Below are positions 1 through 5,711 of a stretch of 6,681 bases of DNA, piece after piece (positions within the stretch are counted from its first letter, which is position 1; each line of letters begins with the position of its first letter). Source of the stretch: Bacteroidota bacterium. GTDB taxonomy: Bacteria > Bacteroidota > Bacteroidia > Flavobacteriales > Flavobacteriaceae. The translations under genes were made by a program, and so were the position numbers. Location: NCBI GenBank assembly GCA_024280815.1, contig JAJRPL010000181.1, forward strand, positions 1-6,681, in the 5' to 3' direction. Under the pieces are notes generated by a model. The model did not search any database and was not told the origin of the DNA. It was given only the letters and a program-made list of their open reading frames with translations.

Positions 1-399
1 ATTTTAAATTTAAACTTTAATACACATCAAAACGGACATTTATACAGAGCAGCTCTTGAAGGTATTGCTTTTTCATTTGTATACGGAATTGAAATTTTAA
101 AAAATGATGGTGTAGATCTAACAGCCTTAAAAGCAGGAAATGACAACCTCTTTCAGTCTGAATTATTTGCTAAAACGATTGCAACATTAATAGACACAGA
201 AATAAACACCTTCAACACTACAGGAGCCATTGGAGCAGCACAAGCAGCTAGCTTTAGTAATGGAGAATTTAATACCTTAGATGAGGCTTTTTCTAATCTG
301 AAAATTGTAAAAACAACTAAACCTCAAAAAGAAAAACAAGCCTATTTTGATGCCTATCATTTATGGAAAAACGATTTAAAAAATAATTATATAAAATAA
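1..399 (+). CDS. xylB: Xylulokinase, C-terminal part (5' end outside window)
   Basis: XylB phosphorylates D-xylulose to D-xylulose 5-phosphate with ATP in the cytoplasm, the second step of the isomerase route for xylose. Frame 1 is open from the left edge to a TAA at 397-399 and encodes the last 132 residues. This is the end of the FGGY C-terminal domain: an RAALEGIAFSF helix (about residues 16-26 of the fragment), an AGNDNLFQS segment (47-55) where other FGGY kinases have a GGG-x-x-S adenine-binding loop, and a GAIGAAQAA helix start (75-83). The family is about 490-500 residues long, so roughly three quarters lie upstream. The gene ends 4 bp before xylA, so the two are almost certainly cotranscribed. 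The identification rests on these motifs and on the xylA neighbour; another FGGY sugar kinase is possible but unlikely. Confidence 0.9.
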   Translation: MLNLNFNTHQNGHLYRAALEGIAFSFVYGIEILKNDGVDLTALKAGNDNLFQSELFAKTIATLIDTEINTFNTTGAIGAAQAASFSNGEFNTLDEAFSNLKIVKTTKPQKEKQAYFDAYHLWKNDLKNNYIK

Positions 400-403
400 A
401 ATT

Positions 404-1729
404 ATGACACTTATAGGGAACAAAGAATACTTTAAAGGAATTGATAAGATAAAGTTTGAAGGCAAAGAATCTGACAATCCTCTTGCCTTCAAATACTATG
501 ATGAAAACAGAATAGTTGCAGGTAAAACCATGAAAGAACATTTTAAATTTGCCATGGCATACTGGCATACCTTGTGTAATACAGGTGGTGATCCTTTTGG
601 CCCTGGCACAAAAGTGTATCCTTGGTCAACCAATAGTGACCCCATACAAGCAGCTTATGACAAAGCTGATGCTGCATTCGAGTTTCTTACAAAAATGGGC
701 TTTGGCTATTATTGTTTCCACGATTTTGATTTGATAGATGAAGGGGCAACCTTGGCCGAATCAGAAAAAAGAATCCAAACTATTGTTCCGTATCTAAAAC
801 AAAAGCAAGATGAATCTGGTGTAAAACTCTTATGGGGTACTTCTAACTGTTTTTCGAATCCTAGATATATGAATGGTGCAGCTACCAATCCTGATTTTAA
901 TGTGCTCGCAAGGGCAGGTGCTCAAATTAAAATAGCCTTAGATGCAACCATCGCATTAGGTGGGGAGAATTTTGTTTTTTGGGGTGGACGTGAAGGCTAT
1001 ATGTCGTTGTTAAATACCGATATGAAACGAGAATTAAATCATATGGGTGCATTTTTAGGAATGGCTCGTGACTATGCTCGTAGTCAAGGATTTAAAGGAA
1101 ACTTCTTTATAGAACCCAAACCAATGGAACCCTCAAAACATCAATATGATTTTGACTGTGCTACCGTTGTTGGATTTTTAAATGAATACAATTTACAAGA
1201 TGATTTTAAAATTAATATCGAAGTAAATCATGCCACCTTAGCACAGCATACTATGCAACATGAATTACAAGTTGCAGCAAATGCAGGAATGTTAGGAAGT
1301 ATAGATGCTAATCGTGGCGATTATCAAAATGGCTGGGATACAGATCAGTTTCCAAACAATTTATTAGAAACCACCGAAGCCATGTTGGTCTTTTTAAAAG
1401 CTGGAGGCTTACAAGGAGGTGGAATTAATTTTGATGCTAAAATTAGACGAAACTCAACTGACTTAGAAGATATTTTTTATGGACATATTGGTGGTGCTGA
1501 TAATTTTGCTCGTGGATTAATCATTGCAGATAAAATTATATCATCATCACCTTATGATAAATTAAGAACAGAAAGGTATAGTTCATTCGACTCTGGAAAG
1601 GGGAAAGAATTTGAAAAAGGTAATTTAGATTTTAAGGATTGGTATAAAATTGCTCAAGAAAATGGAGAATTAACATTGCAAAGTGGTAAACAAGAACTGT
1701 TTGAAAATATTATTAATCAATATATCTAA
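404..1729 (+). CDS. xylA: Xylose isomerase (class II)
   Basis: XylA interconverts D-xylose and D-xylulose (and D-glucose and D-fructose) in the cytoplasm, using two divalent metal ions. The 441-residue product is complete and has the usual class II length, with the N-terminal insert that class I enzymes lack. The catalytic pair is in FHDFDL (His106, Asp109). Metal ligands are all in place: Glu237 in FIEPKP, Glu273 and His276 in IEVNHATLA, Asp301 in SIDANRGD, Asp312 and Asp314 in WDTDQFP, and Asp344 in INFDAK. The spacing matches the known clostridial class II enzymes with a constant offset. The ATG at 404 is chosen because it follows xylB by 4 bp and gives the expected N terminus; it has no Shine-Dalgarno box, which is normal in Bacteroidota. 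Translation probably depends on the shared xylB-xylA transcript. The gene looks fully functional. Confidence 0.98.
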   Translation: MTLIGNKEYFKGIDKIKFEGKESDNPLAFKYYDENRIVAGKTMKEHFKFAMAYWHTLCNTGGDPFGPGTKVYPWSTNSDPIQAAYDKADAAFEFLTKMGFGYYCFHDFDLIDEGATLAESEKRIQTIVPYLKQKQDESGVKLLWGTSNCFSNPRYMNGAATNPDFNVLARAGAQIKIALDATIALGGENFVFWGGREGYMSLLNTDMKRELNHMGAFLGMARDYARSQGFKGNFFIEPKPMEPSKHQYDFDCATVVGFLNEYNLQDDFKINIEVNHATLAQHTMQHELQVAANAGMLGSIDANRGDYQNGWDTDQFPNNLLETTEAMLVFLKAGGLQGGGINFDAKIRRNSTDLEDIFYGHIGGADNFARGLIIADKIISSSPYDKLRTERYSSFDSGKGKEFEKGNLDFKDWYKIAQENGELTLQSGKQELFENIINQYI

Positions 1730-1752
1730 AAAAAGTAAGACTCACATTTGTT

Positions 1753-2979
1753 ATGAAAAAGAATACATATATTATTCTTCTATTCTCTTTTTTACTGTTT
1801 TATAGTTGTACGAAAGATGATATTGCTATTGAAAAACCTATACCAGTACTTGAAAAACTATTTAGTGAGAATGAACTTGCCAATTCGTATAAATCGGCAA
1901 CAGGCTATAGTGCTGATTTTCTATATAATGATGTCAATTATTTTGGTATTTACCCTATGGTTGCTAGTGGTAATAGGCTATACCTTGGTTTAGGAAGGTC
2001 TATACCTGCAGCCACTGATGGTGCGGCTTTAGCAACATATGCTGAAGGTGATAATTCTTTAACCTATTTAAAATATATACCTGAGCAAGGTATTATGACA
2101 TTTACAAAATATAATAATGCTATTGCTGTGCCAGGAGCTGACCCATGTTGTGGAGATGTATTAGATGATGATGGTAATTCAGGGCGTTATAATAACGAGT
2201 GGGATTGGGGAAATTTTTACTCAATAAGCACACAAAATCAAACGGTTACCAAACATAGAAACTTACCCAATGTTGTCCATGGCTGGGGAAGTTGGTTTGA
2301 TACAACAACAAATACATTTTACTATGCTGGTTCAGGACATATGGCAGATACGGAGAGTAGAACTGATGCCACAACAACAGGTTTTATTTTTAAAACTACA
2401 AATTCGGGACAAACATGGACAAAAGTAGCCGATCGAAGTGATGGAATTGGACTATACCGTACATATGATATTATTGGGATTCAGAATAGGTTATATGCTC
2501 AGTTTAATGATGAATTGTCAGGAGCTTGTAGTATTGCAAAAAGTTTGGATAACGGACAAACATGGACTCCAATACCAAATTCAGAAATAAGATGTGCTAC
2601 ACGATTATATACCGTACATGATAATCTTGTTGCTTTATCTACAGATACAAAATCATTTATTATAATTGATGCTTCAGATGCGATTACAACACATCCATTT
2701 GATGCACAGTTTCAAGTTTCAGGATATCACATCATGAGTATAGATCCCTATGGAAATATATATACAGGTACTAAAGACGGACGAGTAATGCATACCGTAG
2801 ATTTTGATACGTGGACTGAAATAGCACATTTAGAAGATACATCAATTGCTTTTACCTCATCAACCTACTGGGAAGAAAAACAATGGCTTGTATTAGCCAA
2901 TTGGGGTGAAAATGCCAATCTTTGGAAAATACCTATTATCAATTCAGATCATAAAGGTTTACCAGATATACTTGAATAG
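1753..2979 (+). CDS. Uncharacterised lipoprotein with Asp-box (BNR/sialidase-like) repeats
   Basis: Function is unknown. The 408-residue product starts with a lipoprotein signal peptide: Lys2-Lys3, a hydrophobic stretch (about 6-17) and a lipobox ending at Cys19. The residues after Cys19 are T-K-D-D, resembling the lipoprotein export signal that sends Bacteroidetes lipoproteins to the cell surface. The rest is beta-rich. Two Asp-box-like motifs are clear, around 215-222 (TTNSGQTW) and 264-271 (SLDNGQTW), with a weaker one near 350-354; such motifs mark beta-propeller blades in sialidase-like and sortilin-like folds. Residues 128-154 hold a PGADPCC element, an acidic DDDGNSG loop and WDWGNFY, followed by NVVHGWGSWF (173-182). 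No sialidase Arg triad or FRIP motif was recognised, so sialidase activity is not claimed. The gene lies 23 bp after xylA on the same strand, suggesting a role linked to xylose or xylan use, such as binding or cleaving a pentose-containing glycan; this is inference from position only. Confidence 0.85.
   Translation: MKKNTYIILLFSFLLFYSCTKDDIAIEKPIPVLEKLFSENELANSYKSATGYSADFLYNDVNYFGIYPMVASGNRLYLGLGRSIPAATDGAALATYAEGDNSLTYLKYIPEQGIMTFTKYNNAIAVPGADPCCGDVLDDDGNSGRYNNEWDWGNFYSISTQNQTVTKHRNLPNVVHGWGSWFDTTTNTFYYAGSGHMADTESRTDATTTGFIFKTTNSGQTWTKVADRSDGIGLYRTYDIIGIQNRLYAQFNDELSGACSIAKSLDNGQTWTPIPNSEIRCATRLYTVHDNLVALSTDTKSFIIIDASDAITTHPFDAQFQVSGYHIMSIDPYGNIYTGTKDGRVMHTVDFDTWTEIAHLEDTSIAFTSSTYWEEKQWLVLANWGENANLWKIPIINSDHKGLPDILE
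2407..2567 (+). repeat. 14-bp direct repeat encoding the two Asp-box motifs
   Basis: The 14-mer GGACAAACATGGAC occurs at 2407-2420 and again at 2554-2567, 147 bp apart (49 codons, in frame). It encodes the GQTW core of the two Asp boxes. It is best read as a trace of propeller-blade duplication or conserved codon choice rather than a mobile or regulatory repeat. Confidence 0.6.
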
Positions 2980-2981
2980 GT

Positions 2982-3971
2982 TTAGTGTTCTTGAGGATAT
3001 TTTAAACCGACCTGTTTTCTAACTCTATCTAATATAGAAATCAAATCCAAACTATTTTGATGTGACCAAAGGGTACTTTCAATTCTATCTGCACGTAAAC
3101 AGTTATGACACTCGATAATTTCATGACTAAAACCTAATCCAGTGGTAGGTAATTCAAATAGTTGCTCTTTATCATTTTTCAAAATACTATAGCTTTGTGC
3201 AACCAACCAAGGATTATGAAGATGTATTTCACCTTCAGCACCACTAATACGAGCAATCAAATCAGATTTTGAAGCAAAACCGCTATACATAATTGCTTGA
3301 GCAGTTTCATAATGAAAAATCATAGAGGTTTGCATATCGCATTTTGTCACTTTATGAAAAATAGACTTCGCTAATATTTCCTTAGGGACACCTAATAAAA
3401 GATAGACCAAAAAGGCAGGGTAAATTCCAATATCTAAAATGGTTCCGCCACCCAAATTTAAATCGAGTACTCTACTATCTAATGATTTATCGGTTTTAAA
3501 AGAAAAATCGACATTTATAAATTTCACATCACCAATTTCTCCATTATCTATCCGTTCTTTAATAGCTATTAAACTCGGGTTGAAGCGTGTCCATAGTCCT
3601 TCCATAAAGAATTTATTAGTTCGCTTTGATGTTTCAATCATAGCTGTGGCTTCTTTTTTATTAAGTGCTAAAGGTTTTTCACACAATACATGTTTATCAT
3701 GCTCCATAGCTTTAATACTCAATGCAGCATGAGAAGTGTGAGGTGTTGCTATATAAATAATATCAATGTTAGTATCTAAAAATAGGTCATCATAACTATC
3801 ATAAGCTTTCTCTGAGTCGTGTTGTTGCCCAAATTCAGAAGCTTTATCCATACTTCGTGATGCTACTGCTACCAATTCCGCATCATCTATTAATGCCAAG
3901 TCACTTGCGAATTTATTGGCAATGTTTCCGCAACCAACAATTCCCCATTTTATTTTTTTTGATGAATTCAT
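2982..3971 (-). CDS. Gfo/Idh/MocA-family NAD(P)-dependent oxidoreductase (dihydrodiol/D-xylose dehydrogenase-like)
   Basis: A cytoplasmic NAD(P)-dependent sugar or diol dehydrogenase of 329 residues, the usual family length. The N-terminal Rossmann fold (about 6-120) has the dinucleotide loop WGIVGCGNIANKFA (Gly13, Gly15), the ATPHTSH segment (75-81) and the EKP motif (98-100) with the catalytic-site Lys99. The C-terminal alpha/beta domain begins with EGLWTRFNP (124-132) and contains GGGTILDIGIYP (174-185), giving Asp180 and the probable acid/base Tyr184. The EGLWTRFNP and DIGIYP pair is typical of the branch with dimeric dihydrodiol dehydrogenase and NADP-dependent D-xylose 1-dehydrogenase. 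Substrate cannot be fixed from sequence; location beside xylA makes a pentose plausible but is weak evidence, since the gene is on the opposite strand. The ATG at 3971 places the Rossmann loop at the normal distance from the start. Its stop lies 2 bp from that of the lipoprotein gene. No same-strand partner lies immediately upstream. Confidence 0.92.
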   Translation of the reverse strand: MNSSKKIKWGIVGCGNIANKFASDLALIDDAELVAVASRSMDKASEFGQQHDSEKAYDSYDDLFLDTNIDIIYIATPHTSHAALSIKAMEHDKHVLCEKPLALNKKEATAMIETSKRTNKFFMEGLWTRFNPSLIAIKERIDNGEIGDVKFINVDFSFKTDKSLDSRVLDLNLGGGTILDIGIYPAFLVYLLLGVPKEILAKSIFHKVTKCDMQTSMIFHYETAQAIMYSGFASKSDLIARISGAEGEIHLHNPWLVAQSYSILKNDKEQLFELPTTGLGFSHEIIECHNCLRADRIESTLWSHQNSLDLISILDRVRKQVGLKYPQEH

Positions 3972-4094
3972 TATAGTTAATTCAATTATGATGTAAAAAT
4001 ACTATTTTATGGGCATATTACTTTACAGGTGTTTATTATCTTGTCTTTATCTTTTTATTCTTTGATAATTTCTTATTTTTATAGAAAATATAAC
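3972..4094. promoter_or_regulatory. Divergent intergenic region between oxidoreductase and trehalase genes
   Basis: This 123-bp AT-rich stretch must hold the promoters of both flanking genes if each is transcribed separately. On the minus strand TATTTTTA (4001-3994) differs by one base from the Bacteroidetes -7 consensus TAnnTTTG. On the plus strand TATTCTTTG (4056-4064) is the same motif with one extra spacer base, with a TTG at 4041-4043, closer than the usual spacing. A 13-nt interrupted palindrome, AAAATACTATTTT, lies at 3996-4008 and overlaps the minus-strand -7 candidate; it could be an operator but is low complexity. None of these is a firm call. Confidence 0.3.
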
Positions 4095-5690
4095 ATGAAA
4101 AATATTTTTATTTTTATAACTTTAATCACATTACTATCCTGTAAAGAGAATTCTAACAAGGAAGAAGTTTTAAAAAAAACAAAGGACACAAAATCTCATG
4201 TAAGTCCTGATGAACGGTTTGGAGAGTTGTTTGTAAGGACTCAATTAGAGGGTGTTTTTCCAGATTCTAAAACCTTTGTAGACTGTACACCAAAATTTAC
4301 TACTGATGAGATCTTAGAAAACTATAAAAGTCAAAAAGAAGGTGTAAATTTTGATCTAAAAAGATTTGTATTAGAAAATTTTGAACTTCCCAAACAATTT
4401 AGTTCTGACTTTAAAAGTGATAGTACTCGTAGTCCTAAAGAGCATATTACTGCCTTGTGGCCAATCCTCACACGTCAAGCAGATAGTACAACTGTTGGGA
4501 GCTTACTAGCTTTACCTAATTCATATATTGTTCCTGGAGGTAGGTTTGGAGAAATTTATTATTGGGATAGTTATTTTACCATTTTGGGCTTACAAGCAGA
4601 TCATAAATATGAAATGATTGAAAATATGGCAGATAATTTTGCCCATCTTATCAATACCGTTGGTCATGTACCCAATGGTAATCGTACTTATTATTTGAGT
4701 CGTTCTCAACCACCATTTTTTTCTTTAATTGTTGATGTGGTTCATGATATTAAAGGAGAAGGTTCCTTAAAAAAATATTTACCTGCTTTAGAAAAAGAAT
4801 ATGCCTTTTGGATGGATGGCAGTAAAGAATTGACTACAGAAAAGTCTACTCAAAGACGTGTAATTCTTCTTCAAGACAGATCAATACTCAACAGGTATTG
4901 GGATGATAATCCTACACCAAGACCAGAATCTTATAAAGAAGATATCGAAATAGCTAAAGAAAGTAATAGGCCAGCAAAAGAAGTCTATCGCGATATTAAA
5001 GCGGGTGCAGAATCTGGTTGGGATTTTAGTAGCCGTTGGTTTAGAGATGGTAAAACATTAGCAACTATCCATACTACAGAAATTATACCCATAGACCTTA
5101 ATAGTTTACTGCATCATCTTGAAAAAATGTTAGAAAAAACATATCGTTCTATTGGTAATCTAGATAAAGCAGAAAATTATAATCAAAAAGCTAAGTTAAG
5201 AGCCATTGCTATACAAAAGTATTGTTGGAATGAAACTAAAGGCTTTTATTTTGATTATGATTTTGTAAAAAAGAAACAGAAGCCCATCTATTCTTTAGCA
5301 GGAATTACTCCTTTATTTTTTAATATCTCTACCTTTAAAAATTCAAAGGCTGTTGCTCAAAAAATTGAATCTGATTTTTTACAGCCTGGAGGTTTAACTA
5401 CAACTCTTAATAATACTCAAGAACAGTGGGATGCTCCAAATGGGTGGGCACCATTACAATGGATGGCTATTCAAGGTCTTCGAAATTATAAACAAACCGA
5501 ATTAGCAGAAGAAATCAAAAAACGTTGGGTTATACTGAATACCAAAGTCTATAAAAATACAGGGAAGATGGTAGAAAAATACAATGTATATGACCTTAGT
5601 CTAAAAGCTGGAGGTGGAGAATACCCTGTACAAGATGGTTTTGGGTGGACCAATGGGGTTTTATTGAAGCTGTTAAGTGAATCAAAATAA
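4095..5690 (+). CDS. Trehalase, GH37, predicted lipoprotein
   Basis: Hydrolyses alpha,alpha-trehalose to two glucose molecules, acting in the periplasm or on a membrane face. The 531-residue product has both family signatures: PGGRFGEIYYWDSY (147-160) and QWDAPNGWAP (444-453). Other hallmark segments are PDSKTFVDCTPK (56-67), VPNGNRTYYLSRSQPP (192-207), RYWDDNPTPRPES (267-279), the ESGWDFSSRW block with the predicted general acid Asp310, and GGGEYPVQDGFGWTNG with the predicted base Glu509; these match Asp312 and Glu496 of E. coli periplasmic trehalase. The ATG at 4095 is preferred over an in-frame GTG at 4029 because it gives a clean lipoprotein signal: Lys2, a hydrophobic run and the lipobox LLSC ending at Cys16. 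The sequence after Cys16 (K-E-N-S-N-K-E-E) is only a weak match to a surface-export signal, so periplasmic anchoring is as likely as surface display. It converges with a sugar transporter gene. Gene symbol is left open, as treA and treF naming depends on location. Confidence 0.96.
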   Translation: MKNIFIFITLITLLSCKENSNKEEVLKKTKDTKSHVSPDERFGELFVRTQLEGVFPDSKTFVDCTPKFTTDEILENYKSQKEGVNFDLKRFVLENFELPKQFSSDFKSDSTRSPKEHITALWPILTRQADSTTVGSLLALPNSYIVPGGRFGEIYYWDSYFTILGLQADHKYEMIENMADNFAHLINTVGHVPNGNRTYYLSRSQPPFFSLIVDVVHDIKGEGSLKKYLPALEKEYAFWMDGSKELTTEKSTQRRVILLQDRSILNRYWDDNPTPRPESYKEDIEIAKESNRPAKEVYRDIKAGAESGWDFSSRWFRDGKTLATIHTTEIIPIDLNSLLHHLEKMLEKTYRSIGNLDKAENYNQKAKLRAIAIQKYCWNETKGFYFDYDFVKKKQKPIYSLAGITPLFFNISTFKNSKAVAQKIESDFLQPGGLTTTLNNTQEQWDAPNGWAPLQWMAIQGLRNYKQTELAEEIKKRWVILNTKVYKNTGKMVEKYNVYDLSLKAGGGEYPVQDGFGWTNGVLLKLLSESK

Positions 5691-5711
5691 TAGTTCCAAA
5701 ATATCAATTCT

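Noticed and set aside
317..568. Minus-strand open frame of 83 codons
   Set aside because: It overlaps the end of xylB and the start of xylA, both unmistakable on the other strand, and its product shows no recognisable domain.
549..734. Plus-strand open frame of 61 codons inside xylA
   Set aside because: It lies in another frame within the conserved N-terminal half of xylose isomerase and has no domain or leader of its own.
1753..2979. Reading the Asp-box lipoprotein as a sialidase
   Set aside because: Asp boxes occur in many unrelated propellers. The FRIP motif, Arg triad and Tyr/Glu nucleophile pair of sialidases were not recognised, and the neighbours are xylose genes.
3439..3732. Plus-strand open frame of 97 codons
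   Set aside because: It is antisense to the conserved core of the oxidoreductase, including the EKP and EGLWTRFNP segments, and has no recognisable features.
4029..4094. Upstream in-frame GTG that would extend trehalase by 22 residues
   Set aside because: The extension would add a second hydrophobic stretch in front of a complete lipoprotein signal peptide and would bury the lipobox inside the protein. The ATG at 4095 gives the normal signal length and fits the lineage.
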